64,000 nucleotides of DNA from Cyathus striatus (lineage: Eukaryota > Basidiomycota > Agaricomycetes > Agaricales > Nidulariaceae), in contig JAOVFP010000005.1 in the NCBI GenBank assembly GCA_025738555.1, positions 1,984,001 through 2,048,000 of the forward strand, written 5' to 3'. Each line of letters starts with the position of its first letter. Position 1 is the first letter of the stretch. The notes under the pieces were generated by a model. It saw nothing but the letters and a program-made list of their open reading frames with translations. It was not told the origin of the DNA and did no database searches. Shown piece after piece: positions 1 through 12,639 of the stretch. Both the position numbers and the translations under genes were made by a program.

Positions 1-2
1 GC

Positions 3-2312
3 CCGCCTTATACGACGGACGAACACCTTATCCAGAACTCGGGCAAGATGATCATTCTGGACAAGCTCCTGAGGAACATGAAAGCAAAGGGCTCAAGGGT
101 GCTCATTTTCAGTCAGATGAGTCGCGTGTTGGATATCTTGGAGGATTATTGTTTGTTTAGGCAGTATAGTGCGTTTGTTTCTCTTTCTTAATAGAGTTCG
201 AGCTGACGTTTGGTTTCCCTCCTCACCACTTGTGGTATAGAGTACTGCCGCATTGACGGAGGAACAGCGCATGAAGACCGTATCATTGCGATTGACGAGT
301 ATAATAAGCTCGATAGCGACAAATTCATCTTTTTGCTTACTACCCGTGCGGGTGGCTTGGGGATTAATTTGACCACGGCTGATGTTGTTGTGCTTTATGA
401 TAGTGATTGGTGCATCCTAATTCTCTCTCCTTGTTCAACACATTACTTACATCACTGCTAAGAACCCGCAAGCGGACTTACAAGCTATGGACCGCGCACA
501 TCGTATTGGACAGATGAAGCAGGTCTATGTTTTCCGTTTTATTACTGAAGGGAGTGTCGAAGAGCGTATGTTGGAGAGGGCGGCGCAGAAGTTGAGGCTT
601 GATCAGCTGGTTATTTAGCAGGGACGGGCGCAACAGGCTGCTAAGAGTACGTCTTAACCCTTTTTATGTTGAAGCGGGGCTGATGAGGTGTTACTTGCGG
701 CGAATAAGGAGGAGCTGCTGTAGATGATTACGCATGGTGCGGAGAAGATCATTAATTCGAATGATGAGTCGTATGTTCTTTCCTTTTTGTTGTGTTGTTT
801 CGGTGCTGATGCTAGGGGATAGGTTGGTTGTAAACGATGATATTGACGAAATTATTGCGCGTGGTGAAGCGCGCACTATGGAATTGAATACCAAGTACGA
901 GGGGCTCAATTTGGAGGATTTGAGCAATTTCAAGTCGGATGCTTCTGTGCAGCAGTGGAAGGGTGAGGATTTTAGGGCTGGGGTATGTTTGCATCTTGTT
1001 TTTGGGAAAGGGCGGTGGCTGATTGTAGCTTATAGCAACGGAAACAACTTGGCCTTAGTCTGCTTTCGCTTTCTAAGCGCGAAAGGAAGAGCAACTATTC
1101 GGTGGATAGTTATTTCAAGGATACGCTGAGGGCTGGTCCGTCCAAAGTTGAAAAGGCGCCTAAGATTCCTAGGGCTCCTAAGCAGATTGCCATGTACGTA
1201 TCTTTCATTTCGTGGAAGGAGTCACCTTGCTGACGCCGATGACAGCCAAGACTTCCAGTTCTTCCCTCCCGAGCTGGCGCAACTTCAGGAACGCGAGCTT
1301 GCTGTTCACAAGGTGAGTTTCCTGAACTTCTCGGTGACGTTGGTGCTTATAGTATCCAGCGACTTAATGGTATACCCGCTACGCCCCGCGAGCCACAAGG
1401 ACCCGAAGATACCCCCGAGAAACTGGAAGAGGAGCGCGTGGCATTGCAAGAGTTCATCGACACCGCTGAACCGCTTACGGAGGAAGAGACAGCGACGAAG
1501 GAGGCGTACATCGAAGAGGGCTTCCCCGATTGGAGTCGTCGTGATTTCCAGCAATTCGTCAAGGCCCTCGAGGCCTATGGCTGGGGCGAGCCGTTTGAGG
1601 TGTATGCAGCGGAGATTCAGGATAAGACGGCTGATGAGGTTGAGAGGTATTATAGGGTTTTTGAGGACAAGTGGGAGACGCTTCCTGGTGTGTATTCTTG
1701 TTTTCAGACAAGTCGGGGTTTGAGCTGATCGTATGTGCGCAGAGTACCCGCGTATTGCTGCTCGTATTGCGGAAGGAGAAGCTAAGCGCAGTAAGCGGAA
1801 CAATCTTGAGCACTTGCTCGAAAAGAAGATCCGTTCTGTCAGTTACCCCATGCAAGAGCTCGAGCTCAACTACCCCACGACGAAAGGGAAGGTGTACAGC
1901 GAGGAGGAGGATAGGTATCTCCTATGTCGCTTGTTCCACTATGGTATGCAGTCGGAGGATGTGTATGAGCGGATTAAGAAGGATATCACCGAATTCCCTG
2001 TATTCCGCTTTGATTGGTTCTTCAAGAGCCGGTCCCCGCAGGAGTTGCAGAGAAGGTGTAACACGCTGTTGACTATGATTGAGAAAGAGGAAGAGGCGTT
2101 GCAAGAGGAGGTTGGGAAGGCCAAGGCTGCTTCTACTTCTAAGGGGAAGGTGTGTAGATTTCATTTTATTCCGGTCTACTGGTGTTCATTGTTTATCTTA
2201 GAAACGTGGAATTGAGGAGGTACAAAAGGCGGAGAAGGAGTCTAGGCCTCCGACGCCTGTTACTGCGTCTTCGGCGTCTGCGAAGAGGTCGACGAAAAAG
2301 AAGAAGACTTGA
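3..2312 (+). pseudogene. ISWI-type SNF2 chromatin-remodelling ATPase, 3' part, disrupted
   Basis: The reading frame enters from the left edge in the C-terminal helicase lobe of an ISWI ATPase, which slides nucleosomes in the nucleus using ATP. Visible motifs are [34 protein letters not shown] and DRAHRIGQ, then [16 protein letters not shown] (DWSRRDFQQFVKA) and SLIDE (SEEEDRYLLCRL, FDWFFKSRSPQELQRRC) regions follow, ending in a Lys-rich tail with TGA at 2310-2312. I place GT-AG introns at 169-240, 771-822, 983-1035, 1194-1245, 1313-1359, 1688-1742 and 2150-2201, mostly 47-55 nt; each preserves the frame. Three defects stand out. The intron at about 410-462 is one G short at its donor, so splicing gives TGA. 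TAG at 616-618 replaces the Gln of LVIQQGR. TAG at 721-723 replaces Gln in EELLQMI. A further intron near 647-674 is only 24-28 nt and its phase is unclear. Family identity is secure; loss of function is an inference and sequence error has not been excluded. Confidence 0.85.
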
Positions 2313-4480
2313 ACGATCTTTTTGGCTTGTTACTTTTGTTTTTATTGTACCGTTTTTAGATATGCTACTACTTATTCTCGGGTTACTACGCCTCCGTTTG
2401 TATCAGTTATAATTGAAATGATTACCGTGTGTGGTGCTTTGCGTGCACCAACAGTACTTTTCTTACTGTGCTATGAGTGACGGATTCGGAGTGGTATTTA
2501 CAGAGCGGGTGAGAGTCGTCCAGCGCCGGCTTTCAAAGCACTGGGTAGCAAAGACCACCGTGTATTTCGACAAGTATACAATTTCATTCAGAATGTCAGA
2601 AAAGGAGTATCAAATAGACCATCAGCCGGCTTTTCGCAATAAAACGCACAGCTAGGACATGAGAATGACGATATTACTTGTTAAAAGGAATATACAAAGT
2701 TACAACGAAATCAGATATAAGCCCCGGAATACAAAATTTTAGGCATATATTTCTACATTCTTAAGTTCTTCGCACCTTTAACTCACTCCAACCTTGCTCC
2801 AACCTACCATGTATTTTCATTCTTCGGGCTTGACCAGCTAGTTCGAATATCAGAAACTTCAGAGGTGTCCGCGTCCGTGAGATTTCGTCGACGTTCCGTC
2901 GTTTTTATACGAGACCATGGTTCGGACGTATTAAGAGGAGTCTCCGTAGGGTTTTGGGCTTGTTGGTCAAGAGTCGACAAGGTACGGCGTATGCACTTGG
3001 TACGCACGTAGAAAGAGTTTTGTGCTTTGATTTAGATTCCAGAACCAATTCGGATCATAGAATCACGCCGCGCGGTCGGTGTGACTGTGACAACCGGTCA
3101 CTCAACACAACGGAGAACAAAAAAATGTTTCCTTGCAAAGAAGAGGGCTCATCAAAGACGTGGATGGTATGTGCATGCTAACAGTCTACTTGTGAGCCGC
3201 GTTTCATTGGAGTATTGTAAAGGATTCGCCTTGGAAGTTGTGTTGAAGGAAGTACAAACTGGCGCCCAATCCGAAATGAGTAGAATCGGCAACAACGTCC
3301 CCTAGGTTTGCGCAGAATTGCGGTGCTAGGATGAAGCAGTGTGCAAGTAGTGTGAGCTGCGATATAGTTCGCGAGTTATGTCCTCGAAGGTAGGTGGCTT
3401 ACAGCTGCATCTCATACTAATCCCTTCGTTCATGGAAGATGGACAGCACGATCCGGGCGTGTTCCGTTTAGAGAAGCGTCGTCAGTCTTGCAAAGAAACT
3501 GAAACTAAAAACCACAAGAAAGTAGTATGACGTGAGAGAGACAAGAAGACCAGTTAAAAACGGAGTACAGCCGTTGCCTCGTCGAGTCTCCCAGGTCTGG
3601 GTGGAAGTCAAAGTAGTCATCTGCACTCCCGAGCCAATCCTGGTCATTCAGCTAGCTGTACTTATTCACTAAAATCTCCTCAAGCAAAGGCTGCCTCATA
3701 CATGTCGCGCATTCGAACGCGGCCAAGCCGTTCTGATAACAGCTAAGGGGGATTGAGAATCTCGAAGCAGGTCCTCAAGATGACTGAGGGATGTGTGGAT
3801 TGAGTGAGAATGTGGAGGACGGTTCGTCTTTCCATGACTGGTTATATTTCCGGCTGATACCTGGAAAGTCTGGGAGAAAGCTAGTACTGCTTCAGTACAT
3901 CGTGGAACAGAAGGGAAGAGTAAGCTAACCTTAAGCACAGCTCGCTACTCCACGTCATCGACCGCCGCTCTTTCTTTACTGCTCAATCTCTCCCCGGCTA
4001 CTCCAGCGCGTCCAATTACAAGTTGACCATCTCCTCCCTCTTGACGACTTCGAAAGCCATATAACTCCCCGCTTCAAATCAATTCACATCTTCCACGCGT
4101 TTACACAGCTGCTCATAGTGGAGGTAGAGAGCAGAGGAGAGGCATTTCAAGAACTGCATAAGACGGTTGGTTACGAATAGAGACCATGAATGGTGGGCAA
4201 AGATAAAAGAAACGGAGCCTGTGCATACTATGCTCCTTGTTCTCGCGCTACTTCAGCTTCAACGGTTGCATAAATGTTTCATGCTCCAGCGACGACCAGT
4301 GGTGCCATGACCCACGGTCGGACTGAGATTTACAAATTGGTCGAACAAGTTTGTAAATTTGACCAAATATAAGTCAGATTGGTCAAGTATGGTCGAGATT
4401 AGTATTATGTACAACAGATTAGATACATTCCGTGAAAATTGCACATTGCCGCCGCATCACTGTACCCTCGTCAGCACCGT
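2313..4480. other. Intergenic, no recognised feature
   Basis: About 2.2 kb between the 3' end of the ISWI gene and the 3' end of the convergent hAT transposase. Open frames here are under 85 codons, lack recognisable motifs and do not chain through plausible introns. Near 4330-4395 there is a short AT-rich stretch of repeated TTTGTAAATTTG-like words and GGTCAA/GGTCGA words, which could be subterminal sequence of the neighbouring hAT element. I could not find a matching inverted end on the other side. Confidence 0.4.
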
Positions 4481-7290
4481 TCAACGTTCATCTTCGCTAT
4501 CACCATCGTCACTGTCCCCAACCATCAAGTTCAATGTTGCCTCTTCGTGCGCCTCCACCTCGGCATTGGTGATCCTTACTCCCCCTTTCCAGTAGTAATC
4601 TAGAATCTCGCAATCACCGCCTGAACCTGGATAATGAAACAAGTCTTTTAATGGAATGCAAGTCTTTCGAGAACGAGAGGGCCTCGTGCGAGTCGAGGAA
4701 GAAGACGCTATAGGGGCAATTAAATGGGGAATAGATTGTGATTCGCTCTGTGAGGCTGGGAGGGTGAAGTTAGATGCTGAAGGTTCAGTGCCTGGTAAGC
4801 ACTCTGTCTCTTCCACCTCGTATGCTTCAGCATCTCTGATTAGTTGGTCAGATAGATTTGTAAATGTTATAGCGTTTTCTTCTAATACACTAGACATTCT
4901 TTGTGAAAACTCTTCGCTCCTTGAGGCATTGGATGTATCATCGAGCTCTCCAAACTTCCGCTTCTTTGGATTCGATGTTATGCCCGCTTTATCTTGCTCA
5001 TGCTTGATGTTGGAGCGTACCAATACGGCTTGTTTTACACTTTCAACTTTTAGCTTATTTCGACGCTTTGAATGTACCCAATCCGTCTCGCTGAAAAGAC
5101 GCTCGCAACCCGCAGAATTTGCTACTACACGGAGAACCCGAATGGCGCATAAGGCAAGTAAATTGCGTCCGGATGTTTCACGAGTATCAATTCCTTTCCA
5201 GACGTTGACTAAGTCAACTTCACGGTTCTGAGGGTACATGTAGGTTATTATATTATTTTGGCCCTGGTGTGGCGTGCTGAAGAACTCACTTCTTTATCTG
5301 CCATTTCTTTCAGCTCGTCTAAATGCATCCATTGTGGATGATACTCTTCTTTGGAGTTGAGATAGTCCATGAAGGCACTGTAGAACTCGGTGCCTATGGG
5401 AGCCTCATCTGGAAAGATACGATGACAAACCGTTTTCACAATATTGAATAGACCAACTTGTGTTAAATCTCGTGGTCCATGTGCAAAGCAGTTATCACGA
5501 AGGTATGGGTTTAAGACTATGGCCGCAATAAAAACACTCTGATCAGCTTTAGCCCATCTCTTCTCAAGACTCGCATGGATCCCATCGCGTATTACACCAT
5601 CGATTTGTGGATTGGAATAGATACGGAATAGATTTGAAATTGTAAGCAGGACATGATACAGATGTGCGCCTGGAGCTTGCAATATATTCGATGCAATGGC
5701 GAAGGGCTCAAGAAGCTCCTTTACTCTAATCAAATTTAAGGCAAGTTATCAATTATAATTATATTTATTCATGAAGCATTATATGTTAGCATGTACAATT
5801 CCACTTCTTCCCAGAAGCAATGGTCTTCAACAATTGATTGAATTTCTAAAGCCTTTAGTTTGGCTTCGGCTTTCACTCCAGCACAGGATATAAGAATTGA
5901 TCTATGTTTTATCCAGCAAGATTTTAATGAATCTCTAATTTCAAGAAGACGGCGCAGAGAGCAGTAATGCGCGGTCCAATGCGTAATTACTGGAAGTACA
6001 AGGGCGAGAACTTTCCCATCTCCCGTTGTGGACTGTTCTAAGTTCAGCTTTCCTAATGCGATGCTATGTGAGTTAAACCATTTTATTAACTCGATCACCT
6101 TCGGAACGCATGCGACCGCAGGAATTTTTAGTTGCAGAAAATCTCCTACAGTTAAGTATATCTGATGTGCCCAACAAAGGGTCACGATCAACCGTGGTTT
6201 TGCATCTTGAAGCAAACGGCGCATTTTTCTCAAATCACCGCCATCGTCTGAACACCAAGCAATTATCGAGACACCAACTACTGCTTCAGTGTAGTTCATA
6301 TCATCAAGTACAATTTTAAGTAGCCCATCTCCAGTTTTTGGGCGAGACAACACATCATGAGTTTGTAAAAGGTGTGCCTGTGATATTATTTCATTAAGCT
6401 CACCAATTCTGGAATGAATTATATGTAGTAATTGGTTACCTGTGTACCAACAGTTATCATCGAGGCAATAATGGAGTGTTTAGCAATATCCTTCCATCCA
6501 TCACATTGGCCTGTTGCGAGTTTTCCAGCAAGTTGGGTTTTCGCTTTTTTCTCAACATTATTTGCTAACTTTGTAAGAACAGGACCTGCAAGCATTCTTC
6601 AATCTGGAACTGTAGCACTTGGAACCCATTTTCCAAAGAAGGCGCGCACAACATTGTTGTTTGCATAGTTCCAGGGTGTTCCTGTCGCTATAAGCATTGT
6701 GCAGAAATCTTCATTGAACTCTTGTTGTGTTGTAGGATCCCATTTGTTACCTGCCTTGCGACACTTTTTGGGGTGGGAAACATAGAATGGAATAGATGAA
6801 GGCATTGAATCGTTGGTATCCATGTGTGGTGTAATATCACTGAGAAGAGCAGTGGGTGTCAGACCTGAGGTGCTCGACATTGGAGGGATATTCTCTTTAT
6901 TATTTCCAGAGTCTCGGTGCTGATCTGATAATGCTTCAAAAGCACGTTCATGCAGACTTACTTCGACATTATCACAACTTCGGAGGTGTGGAAGCATGTG
7001 TTGCTTCGGCCTTCCAATGTAACAATGAATACATTTACGAGCTGTCAAGGGGTAAACAATCAATCAAACGGATGCAAAAATAATGGCAGTCAAAATGACA
7101 TACCTTCCTCAATGAGCTCTTTCTCATCATGAGGTGCTCTAATTCCCAATCCTTCAGCTAATACATCTGCTTCGCGAAGTTCTGAGACTTTTCTCGCCAA
7201 GCAACCTTTGCACCATGCATTCTTTGCACCAGATTTTAGTTTGTTGTCAGTGTCGAAGTAAGTCCAAGCCCAGCTGTTTTTGCTAGACAT
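4481..7290 (-). pseudogene. hAT-superfamily transposase, multi-exon, one premature stop
   Basis: A cut-and-paste DNA transposase of the hAT type. Reading leftwards from ATG at 7290: a BED-like zinc-finger region (SWAWTYFDTDN, WCKGC, then ARKCIHC and HMLPHLRSC across an intron), a linker, an RNase H-like core with WCSDDGGDLRKM and LCWAHQIYLTVGD, and a dimerisation domain with SAGCERLFSETDWVHSKRRN. A ~150-residue Ser/Glu-rich tail follows, with stop at 4481-4483. Introns are inferred at 7042-7103, 6378-6439 and 5228-5289 (62 nt each, GT-AG). A fourth at 5726-5790 needs a GC donor. After VPD an in-frame TGA (6599-6601) precedes RMLAGPVL, where Arg would be expected, so CGA to TGA is likely. I found no matching terminal inverted repeats, so the element may have lost its ends. 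Family assignment is firm; the pseudogene call rests on the single TGA. Confidence 0.8.
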
Positions 7291-8002
7291 ATGAGACAAT
7301 GAAGGTGTGGGGGACTCAGGGGGAGGCGGTCTTACAATATTGCATGTGTTGCGAGAAATAATATGATAGAAAAATTTACATTCCTCAGTCTCCACTCTAG
7401 CACTCTGGAGTAGTGTCTAAGTAAATCATACAAGTCACCTTGCTTGACAAGGTATCTCTCCGGGTCATAATTGGTTTCACTTTTTGACCTGCACATGCAT
7501 ACATGTGTGTTTACACATGATGTCATTTCTTTTCTTGTTGTGTGAGCTTGTTGCTTTCATTCATGGTTTTGTCTCTTGTTGACTCCCTGATTTTGGTCTG
7601 TTTCCTTTGGCCCTTTCTGGTTTCGCTTGTTTGTTGCCAGCTAGGTCCTTGGTAGGTTGTTGTCGATTCGTATCGTCCTTGGTTTAGGCATTAGCTAAAC
7701 ACTATTCTGGTAATTGAATAATTCCAAAATAGTTGTGTTGAAATAAACGACGCATCAATGATGACGACGTTACATTTGACCTCATAGCATGCAGAGGGAG
7801 GGAAGCAAGAGGCAAATGGATAAGTAAATACAGTACATAGTATACTACTTAAATACATAGAAAGCGGAGCACATTGTCTGTAGAATACATAAAAGGTATA
7901 GTAAACTATCTAAAAGCATATGTGGAGGCGGCATGGAATGATAATCATTGTGACATTTGAATAGCTAATATAATTCTACAAGTTGTTCATCCTATCAGGC
8001 CA
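7291..8002. other. Upstream flank of the hAT transposase, no gene seen
   Basis: This holds the presumed 5' flank of the hAT transposase. Some upstream codons run in frame to about 7395, but MSSKNSWAW at 7290 looks like the natural start. From 7540 to 7700 the sequence is T/G-rich and non-coding. No TATA box, terminal repeat or RNA gene could be supported. Confidence 0.3.
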
Positions 8003-9412
8003 TACAGTGATTTTTATACATAAAGCTACTGTAACTACAGTGCGATCATTATGTATACCTCACTGTAATTATAGTGCTGCTACCAGACAAGCTTCTACAT
8101 GTGCCTTCTTTGCGACTTCTTCATCACCATGTGGGCCACTTGTATGTAATTCCCACCCTTCCCACCCCTCCCACCCCTCCCGCGCTCCCCTGCCTTTCGT
8201 TTCCACTTCGGCACATTTAATAATATCTGCATCAGATCTTGCATTAATTTCACGCTTCTCTAAACCTTCGTACTTTTTCTTCCATGAAATACACAATTTC
8301 ATAACATATGTTTATTGAGTGTTCCTAGCATACTGTTCACTTTAATGCTCAATTCTACATATTCTTGAGGTGTGGGGGCTCTTATTTTTTTGTTAATTCA
8401 GTTGATTGATAGCTTTATAGAGCCCGTATGTGTAGATTATTGTTCTACATATACTACTAATATCAACGACAGTAGATCATCTTTATTGTATCTAAGTACT
8501 ACCATACTCCTAAGCCAACCTCATTGTTAACAATAATGAAATTAAATTATGTGAGGTTACTCTTTGTACAGGCCTGTGCAGTTGTGCTATGTGATAAACA
8601 TTACTTGTCTGTAGTCTATTCATCTGTGCACAAGTTAACAAGACTTTTACTATTTCATCAGACCGAAACTAAAAATTTCATTGTGCCCATAAAATACTAC
8701 ATTCATGTGTTTAATATTATACAATAAAGCGTATATTTAAATTTTCGTCAACATTTTATCAGTATAAAATTTCCACAGTAGTGTGTTTTTAAGATTCCTA
8801 AATCTCCGCATGATATGGTAACTTCGGCACGGTTCGGTGGCAAAGTAGGCACCCATTAACTCAGAAGTAGTAACTATCGTGTGAAGCTTTTGCGATCCAA
8901 TGTATAGCCTCGTGATGTCAGCTGATGTCAGTCACTGCACATTTCAGTACTACATACCGCAATATATGCATGCAATATATTTTCTTATAATGTATAGTTC
9001 AATGTAATTATGTTTATGACCCAGAAATGTACTTATGCCTTCTTGAAATACTAGTACCAGAAGATCTATGAAACTCGCACAAGTTCAACACTTGTATGCA
9101 ATTCATGTGTACTTATGGTCACAGTAAGGGGCATGAAGGAGCATGAAATATTGATAAATTCGGATGCATCGGGACATGTGCACGCTCCGTTTGGGCCTGT
9201 CGAAGATTGGAGACAATGATCATCAAGCTGGAAACTGCAGAGATTGCTGATGGTATGTAACTGCAGCGGGCATGCAGCATTGACTACATTATACAAGCAT
9301 CTGCACCAGGTATGTATGTACATCCACAGTAAAGAAGCTCCACTGTAATTATAGTGAGGTATACATAATGATTACACTTTAACTACCGTAGTTTATTATA
9401 AAACTCACAGTA
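8003..9412. mobile_element. TA-flanked non-autonomous inverted-repeat DNA transposon
   Basis: A 1.4 kb segment bounded by TA on both sides, with inverted ends beginning CAGTGATTTT on the left and, reverse-complemented, CTGTGAGTTTT on the right. The inverted similarity runs for about 70 bp: the left arm carries ATCATTATGTATACCTCACT near 8045-8065 and the right arm carries its complement near 9350-9372. The interior has no frame over 85 codons and no DDE motif. TA duplication plus CAGTG-like ends fit the Tc1/mariner superfamily, but that is inference from the ends only. Confidence 0.65.
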
Positions 9413-9739
9413 TCTAGTGATCCTATTGGCTTGTTATGCCTCGGTGTCTCTTTGTTGTCTCAATGTTACTGTGAATAGGGACCATTGCCTTTGCTTGTTC
9501 ATTTTGAGGGCTTAGCTTGGTGATTTCTACTTTCTCCATTGTCCCAATGTTACCGTGAGGCTAACTGAGCCTGCTTTTGTAGCCTATTTGCCCAGAAATA
9601 CTCTTCGTTCATTCTCGAAATATCCCTGTGTATATCTATTCTCTCCGTTGTTTCAACATTACCATGAGGTTATCTACATCTGCCCTCTGATGTGCAGCTA
9701 CATAATGAATGAAATGTATTTTGGAATTAGACCATGCAA
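9413..9739. other. Short gap between DNA element and Helitron relic
   Basis: About 330 bp with two loosely similar copies of a phrase of the type TTGTCTCAATGTTACTGTGA (9455-9475 and 9538-9558), i.e. a weak direct repeat. It lies just past the helicase stop and may contain decayed Helitron 3' sequence, but no CTRR end preceded by a hairpin could be identified. Confidence 0.3.
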
Positions 9740-12612
9740 TCATTGCTGCCATCTAGGGTCTGTTTCCCTAGGCCCTTTCTCCTTAATGCTTTCCCATTGT
9801 GCTTTAGTCTTGGCATCAAGTCTCTCCAACTGGTCGTCTTCCTCTGTCAACTCATGGTCGTGTGCCTGAAGGAAAATTTCATCATTGAAATTGCAAAGTA
9901 TTCGAATTGTTTCTCATCCCGTGCTTCTTGATAATGCGACATATAGGTGAAATAGACTCAGTTTTCCACATGGTGGGCTTGTGATATCCACCAATACATT
10001 GGAAATGGTTTGTCCCTGTGATTGATAATCAGTGAATGCGTAGGTGGGCGTGATTGGGAATTGCTGTCTTTTGACCATTCATTTTAGTACTTTTCCATTT
10101 GCTTTCAGGTATATCAAGAATTTTTTTGTGATCAGTTCGACAGGTATTACTGATTCTTGCAGTCCTTCCAACTGTGATGTTCATGTCCTGTTAAGCCTTA
10201 CCAGTATGAATGCAGGAAGATATCTCAAGGGCACTGTACTCTTGGTCCCAAGGTCTGGTTCATCAGTATGTAGAACAATGTCAACAATGGTTCCACGAGC
10301 ACCATTGGTGATATTGAGATCTGTTTGTACATTTTGTGTCAGCATAACCTGTGAATATTAATTGTGAGTAGTATTACATGCTTTTCTTGGGGAAGGATCT
10401 CTTACTTTCATACCTATGGCTAATTCCACTTGCTCTGGCAGGTCATCTGCTTTTGATCCTTTGTTTTTGCCTTTCCCTCTCATTGTAACAGCATATTGTT
10501 CAACTATTGATAAATTTCTCTTTCCTATTGAATCTTTGGTGATGCATATTAGCTGTTTTTGCTCTGTTTCTTGGCAATGCTTTTCGAGGGCCATCCTATT
10601 CCATTCTAGACGAACCCCATGCCTGGGTGTTATTAGGCAGGCATTGTCCCATGGAGGTTTACTGAAATTCATTGGTTTGTGTTCAGGATTTCCTATTATC
10701 AGTTGCCTAACCATTGCTACATCATCTCAGTCTATGTTTCCTGTTTGCAGTCATCTTAGAAATTCTTGCCATGGTTTGTCAGTCACCTGCATTTGTTTGT
10801 GGAGGATGACTACTGTTTGGAACTCTTCATATATGCTGCATCCATTTTTGAATTCCTGTGGGCCGGACCCAATAGTTTTGAAGTATAACAAGTTTCTCTT
10901 TTTCATAGCCACAGGAGGGAATTGATGCAGGTCCCCGCATAGAATAACATTGATCCCTCTGAAACTTTTCAAGTCCTCAGGATTGCCATGTTCACTATTG
11001 GTAACCCCTCCCTTTGCCTTTCCTATACCAATGTTTCTGGAAAGGTTGCTTAGGAATGATTTGGATATCATTGATACCTCATCGATTATTAGGTACTGGT
11101 AAGGTTGCCAAAACTCTTGCAGTTTTTGTTTTGTTTTGTTCATGATCCTTTTCCCATTTCTAGATATCATTCCTATGCTGTGAGTTGTTTTTCCATTGAT
11201 AATGGATGCAGCTACTCCTGTGTATGCAGCTTTTAGAAGCATGAATTGTGCCTGTTTATGTGCAAACATTTCGGTTACTGTTTGTATGACTTTTGATTTT
11301 CCTGTTCTGCCATCTCCTAACAACAGTTTTCTCAGTTCTGGTGGTTTGTTACCTGTGAGAGTTTGGTTAAGGTGCCATTCGACTATATCAAAGGCTCGTC
11401 TCTGATCTGGTTTTAGCATAGATGGATTGGTTGCTGTCAGAACCTCTTCGCATTCAACTGCCTTTCCGGTTTGATTGTATGTTCCACTAAGGTATGTGAC
11501 TGATCCTTTCGCCTGATTGGTGAGTATGGTAATGTTTGCTGAATCTTTGTTTGCAGGTTCCTGTGGCCTGTTTTGTTCGACTACATCTTTACCCATTTGC
11601 TGCTTCCATTTCTGCAGCATGGACATGCTTCCTGCAGTGGCATTTTGAACATGTTTGTTCAGGGACAAAGTTTTCCAGTTGGGTTTGGATTTCTTACTGA
11701 AAATACTGTTCTGTCTGGCTATCATGATTGCTATTATTCCATGATTTTTTTCAGCCCAATTGATCACTGATGCCTTCAGTTCTTGGAGACCTTTTTCAGT
11801 GTATGACATCAGAAAATCTGTGATGTGTTTGTCCTCCTCCTCTGGATCCTCTTCCATGTCTCCATGCTTGTCATGCCCATTACTGTTTTCTGTCATGTCT
11901 GGCAACTCCATCATTGCCTTTGCTCTCTCTTTCCTTGCAGCGCTTTTACTGTTGTGGTAGTACTGAATTCCAGATAGAATTTGGTGTACCCTGGCTGGTG
12001 CTGTCTCCAGAAACTGGTTAAAAGCAGCTTTCCAGGTGTCTGATTCGGATTTCAGGTCTGTTTTGATATTTCGCCATGGTTTCAATAATGTCAGCATAGA
12101 TGTGAAATAGAAGTCACTAATTTCACTGTCATCATTTCTAGGGAAATATGTTCCAACAAAATTTGGAAGATTGGAATGTCCTTCAGTACAGAGGACTCTT
12201 TGTTTTGTTTTGTAAACAGGGTGCTGTTCATGATAGCGTACCCTTATATTCTTGTTTCTTCCTCTGTGATTGAGGCCTGTGTCATCCTGACTGGTTCCCT
12301 CTCTATCGTCAGGTTGGTAAACTGTTTTGTAAGTGTTCATGAAATATTGTAGGACACTATATTGTTCTAATTCATTTCCACGTAATGCATAATCAGTAAA
12401 TTGATTTTTTGTCATTAATTTTCCAGTATCATCAGTCTGAGGAGTTACCAACTCCTCATCAACCTATGTCATCCATTGATTATTGAATTTGTATATTACT
12501 TTGTGTGGATTGGACATGCCTGTTTTTCATTTTCATCCTCTGAATCATCTTCCATGTCATTGCTATCTTCGTTGTCAGATTCCTCATCCTCATTCTCTGG
12601 ACTGGTCCATGG
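9740..12612 (-). pseudogene. Helitron Pif1-like helicase (Rep domain absent), decayed
   Basis: The helicase half of a Helitron rolling-circle transposase, read leftwards. An acidic linker (12612-12530) leads into the Helitron-type central region (VRYHEQHPVYKTKQRV, LLKPWRN). The SF1 helicase motifs come next: Walker A GDGRTGKSK, Walker B LIIDEVSM, CGDLHQFPP, later NGARGTIVD and TYAFTDYQSQGQTISNVLVD. It ends AHDHELTEEDDQLERL and TGA at 9740-9742. A 57-nt intron (10349-10405) splits IGMK from VMLTQN in phase. The C-terminal part carries four in-frame TGA codons where Arg is likely (after EFLR, after GNID, after LNRT, after KVLK), and a frame break near 12451 separates the linker. No Rep/HUH nuclease segment is present up to 14.5 kb, where repeats begin, so this is a 5'-truncated copy. 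Family call strong; activity excluded. Confidence 0.8.
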
Positions 12613-12639
12613 TTATGTATGTTTGTGATACTTTCTTTA

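Noticed and set aside
616..723. TAG read as glutamine in this organism
   Set aside because: TAG terminates gag and pol in the young gypsy element here, and no other reassigned sites are seen, so mutation or sequence error is simpler.
1148..1855. Open frames of 96-191 codons overlapping the ISWI gene
   Set aside because: They read through introns in frames other than the conserved SANT/SLIDE coding frame.
4656..5231. 191-codon plus-strand frame opposite the hAT transposase
   Set aside because: Antisense shadow of the dimerisation and tail exon; no motif of its own.
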